From CAYPNF01 sp964411985 (lineage in GTDB: Bacteria; Verrucomicrobiota; Verrucomicrobiia; Limisphaerales; J093), in assembly GCA_964411985.1 (NCBI GenBank), contig CAYPNF010000010.1, positions 62,001 to 126,000 on the forward strand: a stretch of DNA of 64,000 nt, in the 5' to 3' direction. Numbering within the stretch: position 1 is the first letter of the stretch; every line of letters begins with the position of its first letter. The notes beneath the pieces were generated by a model. It worked only from the letters and a program-made list of their open reading frames with translations. It was not told the DNA's origin and searched no databases. Shown here one piece after another: positions 1-8,430 of the stretch. Both the position numbers and the translations under genes were made by a program.

Positions 1-388
1 AGGCCGACTCGAGGATCATGTTGGCGTACTGTACCGTGTCGCCGGTGCGAATGAGGCCGATTGCGGCCGGGACTCGCTTCTTGAATTCCACGTGTTTTTC
101 GTAAGCTACGGGAATTCCTTTCAAGGCTGAGGCGAAAGCGGCCTGGGTCTGTTTGGTGTTTTGTTCGAGAAACTCGCGTGCCATCCAAGCCTTCCCGAAA
201 ACAAAATTGGGGCGAATCGCCTGAAGCACCTGAAGAACCGTTGGCAGATCGTCAACCAGCGAGATGTCCACCGTCTCAATCATCGGCCAGAACGGAAAAC
301 CGCGGTCGGAGATCACCAGGGTGTTGGTGTGCCGAACACGGCTCAACAGATCATTGATTTGCGGGTTCAGAATGCCTGACTTGATCAT
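1..388 (-). CDS. RbsD/FucU-family sugar mutarotase (partial)
   Basis: The reading frame starts at ATG 388 and runs off the left edge after 129 codons. RbsD proteins are about 139 residues, so only the last few residues are missing. The start MIKSGILNPQINDLLSRVRH, the segment HTNTLVISDRGFP and the late RTGDTVQYANMILESA match the RbsD/FucU fold, including the conserved His and Asp of the pyranase site and the R-T-G-x-x-x-x-Y-A-N end. The family interconverts sugar anomers (ribose or fucose) in the cytosol. It lies only 18 bp after the nfnB stop on the same strand, so it is probably co-transcribed. The true substrate cannot be read from the sequence. Confidence 0.8.
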   Translation of the reverse strand, partial: MIKSGILNPQINDLLSRVRHTNTLVISDRGFPFWPMIETVDISLVDDLPTVLQVLQAIRPNFVFGKAWMAREFLEQNTKQTQAAFASALKGIPVAYEKHVEFKKRVPAAIGLIRTGDTVQYANMILESA

Positions 389-406
389 AAGTGGAGCTCT
401 TGGGAA

Positions 407-1843
407 TCACACGGGCTGCGGCGACGACGCCGGTGTGAGCTGAGTCAGGTAGGCGTTAATGGCTTGGGCCGCAGTCTTTCCGTCACCCATTGCCAGAATC
501 ACCGTGGCTGCGCCTCGCACAATGTCCCCTCCGGCAAACACGCCCGGGATGCTGGTCATTCCATTCCCGTCCACTTTGATCTGTCCTCGTCGGTCCAATT
601 GCAGCTCGGGGCAGGTGGAAGTCAGCAAAGGGTTCGCACGGGAGCCGATCGATACCACAATGACATCGCAGTCAAAGACGAATTCGGATCCGGGGATCGG
701 TTTGGGGGATCGGCGGCCAGAAGCATCGGGCTCGCCCAACTGCATTTGGATGCACTGCAGGCCCTTGACCCAGCCTTGATCGTCCGCCAGCACCTCTAGG
801 GGAGCGCAGAGGAGTTTAAACTCAATCCCCTCCTGTTCGGCATGGTGAACCTCTTCAACCCGGGCAGGCATCTCCGCTTTCGTCCGCCGATAGACAATCG
901 CCGACACTTCGGCACCCAGACGTTTCGCAGTGCGAGCCGCGTCCATGGCCACGTTGCCTCCGCCTACGACCGCTACTCGCTTTCCTACCAAAACCGGCGT
1001 GTCCGCTTGGGGAAACTGGTAGGCCGCCATCAGGTTTACGCGGGTCAGGTACTCGTTGGCCGAGTAGACGCCTTTCGCGTTTTCACCGGGCACGTTCATG
1101 AAGACGGGAAGACCCGCCCCGTTGGCCAGGAAGATCGCGTCAAACTGGGAGCGCAGCTCCTGGATCGTGTATGTCCTTCCCACCACGACGTTACACTCGA
1201 TCTTCACGCCGGACTCCTGAAGCCTCTGCACCTCGGCGCTGACAATCGATTTGGGAAGCCGGAATTCCGGGATACCGTAGAGCAGCACACCACCCGGTTC
1301 GTGCAACGCTTCGTAGACAGTGACGTCATGACCCTGCCTCACCAGTTCGCCGGCGGCCGTGAGCCCTGCTGGACCTGACCCAACCACGGCGACTTTCCTG
1401 CCAGTCGGCTTCACAGCTGCGGAAGATCCCTTGCTGTCGTTTCTCAGAGCCCAGTCGGCCACATAACGCTCCAAATGCCCAACCGCCACCGGTTCCCCTT
1501 TGACCCCACGCACACAGAGTTCCTCGCATTGGGTTTCCTGAGGACAGACCCTGCCCGTGATGGCGGGGAGCGCGTTGTCGCAAAACAGGCTGTTCACGGC
1601 GGCTTCCATGTTACCCTGGGCGACATAATCGATGAACTGCTTGATATTGACTCGGACGGGGCATCCAGCCACGCACTTCGGGTCCCGGCAAACCAGGCAC
1701 CGTTGGGCCTCCATCACGGCAATCTGCTCTGTGAAGCCCAGGTTGACTTCCTTGAAGTTGGCGGCTCGTTCTACCGCCACTTGTTCCGGCATGGCCTGAC
1801 GGTCAATCTTCAGGCGGTCCTTGATGGTCAAAGCTTCTTTCAC
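407..1843 (-). CDS. nfnB: NADPH-binding large subunit of NfnAB-type transhydrogenase (GltD-like)
   Basis: A 478-residue FAD and Fe-S oxidoreductase of the glutamate synthase small-subunit family. N-terminal cysteines C49, C52, C57, C61 and C100, C106, C110 are the iron-sulfur ligands. An FAD-binding GSGPAG is at 155-160 and a second dinucleotide fold, GGGNVAMDAA, starts near 294. The family could be the glutamate synthase beta subunit. The gene directly upstream encodes the PyrK-like NfnA partner and no glutamate synthase large subunit is nearby, so the electron-bifurcating NADH-dependent ferredoxin:NADP oxidoreductase (NfnAB/SudAB) is the better call. It is cytosolic. Homotetrameric GltA naming is also used for this family. 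Confidence 0.85.
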   Translation of the reverse strand: MKEALTIKDRLKIDRQAMPEQVAVERAANFKEVNLGFTEQIAVMEAQRCLVCRDPKCVAGCPVRVNIKQFIDYVAQGNMEAAVNSLFCDNALPAITGRVCPQETQCEELCVRGVKGEPVAVGHLERYVADWALRNDSKGSSAAVKPTGRKVAVVGSGPAGLTAAGELVRQGHDVTVYEALHEPGGVLLYGIPEFRLPKSIVSAEVQRLQESGVKIECNVVVGRTYTIQELRSQFDAIFLANGAGLPVFMNVPGENAKGVYSANEYLTRVNLMAAYQFPQADTPVLVGKRVAVVGGGNVAMDAARTAKRLGAEVSAIVYRRTKAEMPARVEEVHHAEQEGIEFKLLCAPLEVLADDQGWVKGLQCIQMQLGEPDASGRRSPKPIPGSEFVFDCDVIVVSIGSRANPLLTSTCPELQLDRRGQIKVDGNGMTSIPGVFAGGDIVRGAATVILAMGDGKTAAQAINAYLTQLTPASSPQPV

Positions 1844-1919
1844 AGTCGTGGAGTCGTTGTAGGTGGAATGGATACGCTATTCTTGGTCAGGGAGGATCGT
1901 TCGGGTCTCCCCGGTCCGG

Positions 1920-2774
1920 TTATTTTGACCCTTGGCAGACGCCCAAGCCGATTCGGCAGGCCGCATCGAGAGATTCATTCGCGGACTTTTCGTGCTTCTT
2001 GTAGGTTCCCAGCCGGTCCATCAGCAGCGAGAAGTTCACCTTGTGGCCGTCGAACTCGGGGCCGTCGACGCAGGCGAAGAGCGTTTCCTCCCCCACCTGA
2101 ACTCGGCACCCACCGCACATTCCGGTTCCGTCGACCATGACCGGGTTGAGCGAAACGATCGTGTGCACTCCGAACGGTCTCGTGAGTTCTGCTACGGCTC
2201 GCATCATGGGGACGGGTCCAACAGCGTATACCACATCGATTCCCCCCGCGGTAAGAACGTCCTTCGCCGCTTCCGTGACGAAGCCCTTGCGCCCCCAGCT
2301 TCCGTCGTCGGTGCAAATCACTACGTCTCCACAGGCTTGAAGTTCCTGCTCCAGGATGACCCATTCACGGGAACGCCCACCAATGACGCTCGTCACACTG
2401 GCCCCCCCCTTCTTGAGGGCTTGAGCGATAGGGAGAATCACGGCGGTCCCCACGCCTCCCCCCACACAGAGCGCACGGCCGCTCGATATGAGATCGGTCG
2501 GGCGTCCAAGCGGGCCGCAGACATCCTTAATCGCCTCGCCCTGCTTGAGCGCTACGAGATCCTTTGTGCTCTTCCCAACCGACTGGATGACCAGGGTTAT
2601 CGTCCCTGCCTCCGCGTCGGATTCCGCGATCGTGAGGGGTATCCGCTCAGCGCCGGGGCCGAGGTGCACGATGACGAATTGGCCAGGCTGGCGGATTTGA
2701 GCGATGCGCGGCGCTTCCACCACCAACTTGTTCACGTTGGGACTCAGACGCGTATTGGACAGGATTTGGTGCAT
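1920..2774 (-). CDS. nfnA: FAD/[2Fe-2S] small subunit of NfnAB-type transhydrogenase
   Basis: A sulfide dehydrogenase/dihydroorotate dehydrogenase electron-transfer subunit homologue (PyrK/NfnA). I chose ATG 2774 (MHQILSNTRLSP) because known NfnA proteins begin there. An in-frame ATG at 2831 would add 19 residues of no family character. The FAD site is RIPLTIAE (about 44-51). The NAD-binding loop is GGGVGTA near 105. The [2Fe-2S] ligands lie in GTGMCGGCR and LFACVDGPEF (C220, C223, C235). It heads the nfnA-nfnB-rbsD-like operon, 76 bp before nfnB. The pair links NADH, NADPH and ferredoxin pools, and the divergent malic enzyme supplies reducing equivalents. Confidence 0.85.
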   Translation of the reverse strand: MHQILSNTRLSPNVNKLVVEAPRIAQIRQPGQFVIVHLGPGAERIPLTIAESDAEAGTITLVIQSVGKSTKDLVALKQGEAIKDVCGPLGRPTDLISSGRALCVGGGVGTAVILPIAQALKKGGASVTSVIGGRSREWVILEQELQACGDVVICTDDGSWGRKGFVTEAAKDVLTAGGIDVVYAVGPVPMMRAVAELTRPFGVHTIVSLNPVMVDGTGMCGGCRVQVGEETLFACVDGPEFDGHKVNFSLLMDRLGTYKKHEKSANESLDAACRIGLGVCQGSK

Positions 2775-2893
2775 GAATGGATCCGTATGGCTAAAAATAA
2801 AACCCGGAGCACCCTCGTGCGACGGGTTCATCCAGACAATAACAGCTGGCGAAATATAGGAACGGAAAAGGCTTTTGGCTAGGGTAAATAGAG

Positions 2894-3013
2894 TTGACTA
2901 ATATTACTATCTTACTAAAGATAGATGTAAATTAACCCTGTTAAATTAATCCTAGCGTGCCGATCCGAGAGATCTTATCATTCCCCTAGATTAGCCGCTT
3001 TGAACGAAGCGGC
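2894..3013 (+). promoter_or_regulatory. AT-rich divergent control region of nfnA and the malic enzyme gene
   Basis: The gap between the two start codons is strikingly AT-rich at 2885-2960. It holds a TTGACT (2894-2899) that could be a -35 box for the malic enzyme, with no clean -10. A perfect 7-bp inverted repeat, CTATCTT-ACTA-AAGATAG (2907-2924), could be an operator. A second perfect hairpin, GCCGCTT-TGAACG-AAGCGGC (2994-3013), is followed by a short T-rich stretch and lies in the probable leader. An attenuator role is only a guess. Confidence 0.4.
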
Positions 3014-3049
3014 GACCTGATTGTATTTTTTACCTCTGCTAATTGTACT

Positions 3050-4711
3050 ATGTCCGATCCGATACAACCCATCCAGACAAAGGCGCGTCGTCCGCGCGTA
3101 ATCAAAGGTATGGATCTCCTGTTCAATCCACTCCAGAACAAGGGGACCGCTTTCACCGAAGAGGAGCGAGACAAGTTGGGCATCAGGGGGCTGCTCCCTC
3201 CCCGAGTTACCTCCATGGAGGTACAGGTGATGAGGGTGATGGACAACTTTCGCCGCAAGACCGATGATCTGGAACGTTATATTCAGCTCATCTCCCTTCA
3301 GGACCGTAACGAGGCTCTCTTCTACCGGGTGGTTTTGGATCACCTGGAGGAAATGATGCCGATCATCTACACCCCGACTGTGGGGCGAGCCTGTCAGTCT
3401 TATGGCCATATCTTCCGTAGGCCTCGCGGGCTCTATCTGTCGATCAAGGACCGCGGCCAAGTCCGCCGGGTGCTCAAGAACTGGCCTCATCGGCATGTTT
3501 CGACCATCGTGGTGACCGATGGCGAGCGAATCCTCGGCTTGGGTGATCTCGGGGCTTTTGGTATGGGGATTCCCGTGGGGAAACTGGCATTGTACACTGC
3601 CTGCGCCGGCATTCATCCAGCCGACTGTTTGCCAGTTCTACTGGACGTGGGAACCAACAACGAGAGCCTTCTCGCGGACCCTCTTTACACAGGACTTGTG
3701 CAAAAGCGCGTGCAAGGCCCCGAGTACGACGAGTTCATTGAGGAGTTCATGAAGGAGGCTGCCAGAGCTTTTCCCAAGGTACTCATCCAGTTTGAAGATT
3801 TCGCCAACCACAACGCCTTCCGGATTCTGCACAAGTACGAAAAGAAATATTGTTGTTTCAACGACGATATTCAGGGGACAGCGTCGGTCTCGCTCGCGGG
3901 CATCTATTCCGCCTTACGATTGACCGGGAAAGCTCTGAAAGATCAGACCCTTCTGTTCCTCGGTGCAGGAGAAGCGGGGATTGGCATCGGAGACTTGGCG
4001 GTAGCAGCGATGAAAGCCGAAGGCGTGCCCGAGGCCGAGGCTCGCCGGAAATGCTGGTTTGTGGACTCCAAGGAGCTCGTGGTGAAATCGCGAACGGACC
4101 TCACGCCGCACAAGCTCAGCTTTGCGCATGATCATCCTCGCTGCCCGGACCTGCTCAGTGCGATCCGAGAGTTGAAACCGACCGCTTTGATTGGGGTTTC
4201 GGGCATGCCGCGGACCTTTACCCAGGAGGTGGTGGAAACCATGTCTCAGCTGAACGAACGCCCCATCATCTTTGCCCTTTCCAACCCAACCTCCAAAGCC
4301 GAGTGCTCGGCGGAAGAGGCGTACACTTGGTCTCAGGGACGGGCTATCTACGCGAGTGGCAGTCCTTTCAAACCGGTGGTCTACAATGGGCGGACTTTCG
4401 TGCCCGGCCAGGGCAACAATGCCTACATCTTCCCCGGGGTGGGGCTTGGCGTGGTGGCCAGTCTCGCTCGGTATGTCACCGAGGAGATGTTCTTTGTGGC
4501 CGCGAGGACCCTTGCCCAGAATGTGAGTGAAGCGGACCTTGAATCGGGTCGCATCTACCCTTCGCTCACGAAAATGCGGGAGGTCTCGCTTAAGATCGCA
4601 ACGGCCGTGGCCGAAGTCGCCGATAAGCGCGGTCTGGCCCGCCGGGAAAAACCAGAGTCATGGGAAAAACTCGCCGCAGAACTCGTGTTCCAACCCACTT
4701 ACCAACACTGA
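3050..4711 (+). CDS. maeA: NAD-dependent malic enzyme
   Basis: A 553-residue protein, the usual length of the large malic enzyme class. It decarboxylates malate oxidatively to pyruvate with NAD(P)+ and a divalent metal. Seen in order are MDLLFNPLQNKGTAFT at the N-terminus, the catalytic tyrosine in IIYTPTVGRACQ, the catalytic lysine region FGMGIPVGKLALY, metal ligands in LIQFEDFANHNAF and FNDDIQGTASV, and the dinucleotide loop LGAGEAGIGIG. NAD versus NADP preference cannot be settled by eye. A strong terminator follows, so it is a single-gene unit. It is divergent from the nfnAB operon, which suggests a joint role in balancing NADH and NADPH. Confidence 0.95.
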   Translation: MSDPIQPIQTKARRPRVIKGMDLLFNPLQNKGTAFTEEERDKLGIRGLLPPRVTSMEVQVMRVMDNFRRKTDDLERYIQLISLQDRNEALFYRVVLDHLEEMMPIIYTPTVGRACQSYGHIFRRPRGLYLSIKDRGQVRRVLKNWPHRHVSTIVVTDGERILGLGDLGAFGMGIPVGKLALYTACAGIHPADCLPVLLDVGTNNESLLADPLYTGLVQKRVQGPEYDEFIEEFMKEAARAFPKVLIQFEDFANHNAFRILHKYEKKYCCFNDDIQGTASVSLAGIYSALRLTGKALKDQTLLFLGAGEAGIGIGDLAVAAMKAEGVPEAEARRKCWFVDSKELVVKSRTDLTPHKLSFAHDHPRCPDLLSAIRELKPTALIGVSGMPRTFTQEVVETMSQLNERPIIFALSNPTSKAECSAEEAYTWSQGRAIYASGSPFKPVVYNGRTFVPGQGNNAYIFPGVGLGVVASLARYVTEEMFFVAARTLAQNVSEADLESGRIYPSLTKMREVSLKIATAVAEVADKRGLARREKPESWEKLAAELVFQPTYQH

Positions 4712-4747
4712 GTCTCCGAGCTGTTACGCTCTTTCCTCACACCGAAA

Positions 4748-4773
4748 CAAACCGCCGGATACCCGGCGGTTTG
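4748..4773 (+). terminator. Rho-independent terminator after malic enzyme
   Basis: A perfect 11-bp stem with a 4-base loop (arms 4748-4758 and 4763-4773), followed by TTTCTTC. It sits between the convergent malic enzyme and SDR genes, 37 bp after the malic enzyme stop, and may serve both. Confidence 0.85.
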
Positions 4774-4798
4774 TTTCTTCCCCCAGCGCCAACCAGAA

Positions 4799-5512
4799 TC
4801 AACTGAGCCGTCCTCCGCCGTCGACGTGCACGACGGTTCCGGTCACGAAGCCATTCGTCATGAGGAACAGGGCTGCTTGGGCCAGATCGAACGGCCGCCC
4901 AATTCTCTTCACCGGCACCAGGTTGGCCACACTATCGAAGAGAGCTTTTCTTTCGGTCGGCGGGAGATGGTCCCAGAAGGGGGTGTCGACCAACCCCGGA
5001 GAGATCACGTTGACCCGGATGGGAGCCAATTCCACAGCGAGCGCTTTGGCCATACCCTCGAGTGCGGCGTTGACCGTGGCGACGGCGACGGTGCCGGGGG
5101 AGGGGCGGTAGGCGGCCAAGCCTGAGAAGAAAGTGACACTCCCGTTCCTGGCGAGATGAGAAAGCGCCTTTTGGGCCGCGAAGAGCGGCCCCACGACTTT
5201 GCTGTCCAACGCCTCTTGAACATCCTCTTCCGAGAGTTCTGAGAAGCGTTTGAAGACCAGGTTGGCTGCCGTGGTAACCAGGTGATCAAACGTGCCCACT
5301 TTCGCAAAAACCTTCTCGAGCGTGGCGGGAATGCCAATGTCAGCAGGGTACCCTTCCGCTTTTGATCCCAACTCGGATACCGCACGCTGAAGGCGTTCAT
5401 GATCCCGGGCGATGAGGTAGACCTTGGCGCCTTGCCCAATCGCATGGCGCGCGATTTCCAGCCCTATGCCCGAGCTTCCTCCAATGATGACGATCTTCTT
5501 GGCTTCTAACAT
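4799..5512 (-). CDS. SDR-family protein lacking the usual Tyr-Lys catalytic pair
   Basis: A 237-residue short-chain dehydrogenase fold. It has the nucleotide-binding GGSSGIG (11-17), a TAAN near 81-84 standing in for NNAG, a serine in the FFSGLAAYRPSPG loop and the ISPGLVDTPFW segment. At the place of the normal Y-x-x-x-K the sequence reads VATVN (V144 and N148), immediately before the conserved AALEG helix. The fold and cofactor site are clear, but classical proton transfer by Tyr/Lys is not possible in the usual geometry. Related divergent SDRs with this RPxPGT pattern exist, so this may be a subfamily trait rather than decay. It stands alone, convergent with the malic enzyme gene. Confidence 0.8.
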   Translation of the reverse strand: MLEAKKIVIIGGSSGIGLEIARHAIGQGAKVYLIARDHERLQRAVSELGSKAEGYPADIGIPATLEKVFAKVGTFDHLVTTAANLVFKRFSELSEEDVQEALDSKVVGPLFAAQKALSHLARNGSVTFFSGLAAYRPSPGTVAVATVNAALEGMAKALAVELAPIRVNVISPGLVDTPFWDHLPPTERKALFDSVANLVPVKRIGRPFDLAQAALFLMTNGFVTGTVVHVDGGGRLS

Positions 5513-5643
5513 AGCGATTTCCTATGATACATCACGTTTACTACCACTACATTAGCACGGAATTTGTTTCGTGCAGGTTGAATCTCACTTTGGGCGACAC
5601 CTGCTGCTCGGATTGCCCGGAAGAAAGCGTGGCCGGCATCAAC

Positions 5644-6966
5644 CTACTCTGCGGCGAGCGATGCACAAACGAGCTCTCGGTCGTTTCGCGCAAAGATGTG
5701 CCGGTTCGCAAACGCCGGGTGAGACCAGACTACCATCCTTCCGGGATCCCGATTGGTCGGATCGATCAGATGGGTGCGACTGAGTTCCTGGTAACCCTTT
5801 GGGCTTAGCTTGGCGATGATGAGTTCGCCCCGCTCATTGGACAGAAAGAAACGATCCTGGTGCTTGATAAGGAACGCGTTTCCCCACCGAGTCTCGGCCT
5901 CTGGGGTGGTGGCTGCCAGGGTCTCCCAGAGGCGCTCCCCGGTGTCTAACTTCAAGCAACGAAGTTGTCCGTAGCTGCAGACTCCATAGATATGTCCTTC
6001 TTCCAGGAACGGCGTTGACATGATCGAATGCAAGCAAGAGGTGTCCTTTTCGCTCGCCTTAGTGCTCTTCCACAGAAGTTCGGGTGGGCCAGACCCAAGC
6101 TGGAGCATTCGGGAGCCGTCGTAGAAGGCGGTGACGAAGAGTCGGTCGCCGTAAAGGCGTGGAGAGGCGATGGTGAGGCCAAATCGAACAGGGAAGGGGA
6201 ACGACCAGACGGGTTTTCCGGTCTCTGGCTCCAGCGCGTTAATGGATTCGGGATGCCAGATGATGACCCGTCTCTGACCGCCCTGCTCGATGAGAGTGGG
6301 GGGGGCATACCCAGGCTCCTTGGCCGAGAGGGATCTCCAAATCTCCTTTCCGGTTGTGACATCCAAAGCTACCGCAAGAGTATTGGTTCCTCCGGCCACA
6401 CAGATCACCTGATTCCCAACGACGAGGGGATGTCCGGCGAAGCCCCACTCGGGTGTCCGAACGGCAAAGTCCACTTTGAAATCGCGGTGCCATCTCACCT
6501 TGCCGGTGACCGCGTCCAGGCAGTGCAGGTTTCCTTCGGCACCGAGCGTGAAGACTTTTCCATCCCAGACTGTCGGAGTGGCGCGAGGGCCCGCCGCGTA
6601 GCTGATCGTGTAAGGGCACTCATACTTGTATTCCCAGATGGTTTTGCCGGTGGTTTCCTCAAGGCACAGGACCCTCTCCTTTCCAGGGATAAGCGCCTTG
6701 GTGAACGCGTTCTCCGGGTTTCCAACGCCGGGGGCAAGCTCGCGGTCCATTACGTAGACGCGCCCTTGGGCGACGGCAGGCCCGGAATACCCGCTTAAGA
6801 TGGCGGTACGCCACCTCACCTTTGGACCCCCTGCCGGGAACTTATCCACGATTCCGGACTCTCTCCAGACACTGTCACGTCGTGGGCCGAGCCACTGGGG
6901 CCAGTCCTCGGCAGACAAAGCGAATTCGGTGAGAAGGATTGCGGCGAGTAGTAGTCGCGAGTGCAT
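5644..6966 (-). CDS. Secreted PQQ-like beta-propeller protein (first of two)
   Basis: A 440-residue protein with a signal peptide (MHSRLLLAAILLTEFALSAE), then DWPQWLGPRRDSVW, a typical start for Verrucomicrobia/Planctomycetes PQQ-like (BamB-type) eight-bladed propellers. Blade motifs such as G-K-x-x-W are repeated (TGKTIWEYKY, TGKVRWH, TGKEIWRS, TGERLWETL). No PQQ dehydrogenase active-site residues are evident, so the protein is more likely a binding or scaffolding propeller in the periplasm than an enzyme. A second propeller gene lies 95 bp upstream on the same strand, and the two may form an operon. Confidence 0.85.
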   Translation of the reverse strand: MHSRLLLAAILLTEFALSAEDWPQWLGPRRDSVWRESGIVDKFPAGGPKVRWRTAILSGYSGPAVAQGRVYVMDRELAPGVGNPENAFTKALIPGKERVLCLEETTGKTIWEYKYECPYTISYAAGPRATPTVWDGKVFTLGAEGNLHCLDAVTGKVRWHRDFKVDFAVRTPEWGFAGHPLVVGNQVICVAGGTNTLAVALDVTTGKEIWRSLSAKEPGYAPPTLIEQGGQRRVIIWHPESINALEPETGKPVWSFPFPVRFGLTIASPRLYGDRLFVTAFYDGSRMLQLGSGPPELLWKSTKASEKDTSCLHSIMSTPFLEEGHIYGVCSYGQLRCLKLDTGERLWETLAATTPEAETRWGNAFLIKHQDRFFLSNERGELIIAKLSPKGYQELSRTHLIDPTNRDPGRMVVWSHPAFANRHIFARNDRELVCASLAAE

Positions 6967-7061
6967 ACCTCTACTCTCGCTGAAACCACAAGGGGAGCAA
7001 GATCACTCTTGCTCCCCGGATGATTCACGGAAACCTGCGGCCAAGAAGACCGAAGGTGGTT

Positions 7062-8342
7062 CTAACGGGCCGACTGTGGGCTAGCATCGAAGCAGGCACC
7101 TTCCTGCGTGCCCCGTGCGAAAATCCTGCCTCCGCTTAAGGTCGGGTGATTCCAGCACTTGCCCTTGATTGCCTGAAACCGGCCCAATTCTTTGTAGGCG
7201 TCCGTTTTTGGCTCCACTAACACCAGCTCACCCTTGTCGCTGAGAGCTACCAGCAGGTCGTCGGCCAGGATAACTCCGCCTGGGCCGAACCCCGCCTGAG
7301 CCCACACTTCCTTGCCGGTGGCGAGCTCGTAGCACTTGAGATTGCCCTTACCGTGCTCCTTGAAGCTGAACATCCCGTAGAGGTAACCATCTTTGAGCAC
7401 AGGCGTGCTCCAATGGTTCGCAATCTTGTTGCCCTTGGTCCTCCAAAGCTCTTTTGCTGAAAAAGCATCACCCTCTTTGGAGATTTTCGCCGCGCCGGCC
7501 CCGACATTGTAGCCTGCGGAGCAATAAACGATGTCACCCGCCACGATCGGAGAGGCTGCGCTGGAAACAGAATAGTCAAAAGGATACCGCCACAGCACTT
7601 TCCCCGAGGAACACTCCACCCCGGCAAGTCCCTTCTGCGTATAGAAGACGACCTGTTTCACCCCTAAGATCGTAGCCACCACCGGAGTGGCATGGGTCAT
7701 CTTGTCGCTTTCACTTTTCCAGATCGGGCTTCCGTCCTTTTTTGAGAAAGCCGCGAGGGAACCCCCTTCGGCCCCGGTGCAAACGTAGATATTGTCGCCA
7801 TCCACAACAGGGGATGCGGCGTTCTGCCACTGGATCACTTTTGCGCCTTGGTCTGCAACTAAATCTTTTGACCACAGGATTTTACCTGTCTTCAGGTCCA
7901 AGCTGTAGAGGACCATTCTCGGATCAAGCACATACACTTGGCCCCCATCCATCGACGGCGTTGAACGCGGACCGTCACCCCCTTTGTTGTCTGTGGCACC
8001 GTCGTCCCCACCGCTATCGTACTTTGCGACTCCGAGCGGGGTAGCCCAAAGCTCTTTCCCATCCGCCGCGTTGAGCCCTACGCAGACCTCACGTTTGGCA
8101 CCGTCGATCTCGCGGATCATGGTGGTGCAGGCCAAGCCTTTGCTGACCGCGAAGACACTAAACCCGCCGGTGGTGGGAACTTTCCAAACAGTGCGCAATC
8201 CGTTGGCCGGCCACGCCGATAGGATCTTTTCGGGCGATTTCCCGTCGCCGTTGGCACCCCGGTATTGGGGCCAGTCCGCTCCCTGGGCGAGGAGAGTAGT
8301 GACAATCAAACCGAGCTGGAGAGGTCGTATCAAATTCATCAT
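7062..8342 (-). CDS. Secreted PQQ-like beta-propeller protein (second of two)
   Basis: A 426-residue propeller with a signal peptide (MMNLIRPLQLGLIVTTLLAQ) followed by GADWPQYRGANGDGKSPE, the same opening as the neighbour downstream. Repeated blade motifs include LNAADGKELWATPLG, LKTGKILWSKDL and CSSGKVLWRYPF. The two propellers differ enough to be old duplicates rather than a recent copy. It lies 88 bp after parA on the same strand. The role is not known; the family is usually described as outer-membrane-assembly-like or polysaccharide-associated. Confidence 0.85.
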   Translation of the reverse strand: MMNLIRPLQLGLIVTTLLAQGADWPQYRGANGDGKSPEKILSAWPANGLRTVWKVPTTGGFSVFAVSKGLACTTMIREIDGAKREVCVGLNAADGKELWATPLGVAKYDSGGDDGATDNKGGDGPRSTPSMDGGQVYVLDPRMVLYSLDLKTGKILWSKDLVADQGAKVIQWQNAASPVVDGDNIYVCTGAEGGSLAAFSKKDGSPIWKSESDKMTHATPVVATILGVKQVVFYTQKGLAGVECSSGKVLWRYPFDYSVSSAASPIVAGDIVYCSAGYNVGAGAAKISKEGDAFSAKELWRTKGNKIANHWSTPVLKDGYLYGMFSFKEHGKGNLKCYELATGKEVWAQAGFGPGGVILADDLLVALSDKGELVLVEPKTDAYKELGRFQAIKGKCWNHPTLSGGRIFARGTQEGACFDASPQSAR

Positions 8343-8430
8343 GGTAAGGAATGTACAAGAATCTAAAAACTTCTCAAAATCACCGTGCTTGGACGTAGCA
8401 AGCCCCCAAGTTCTTCATTTGCCCGAACGG

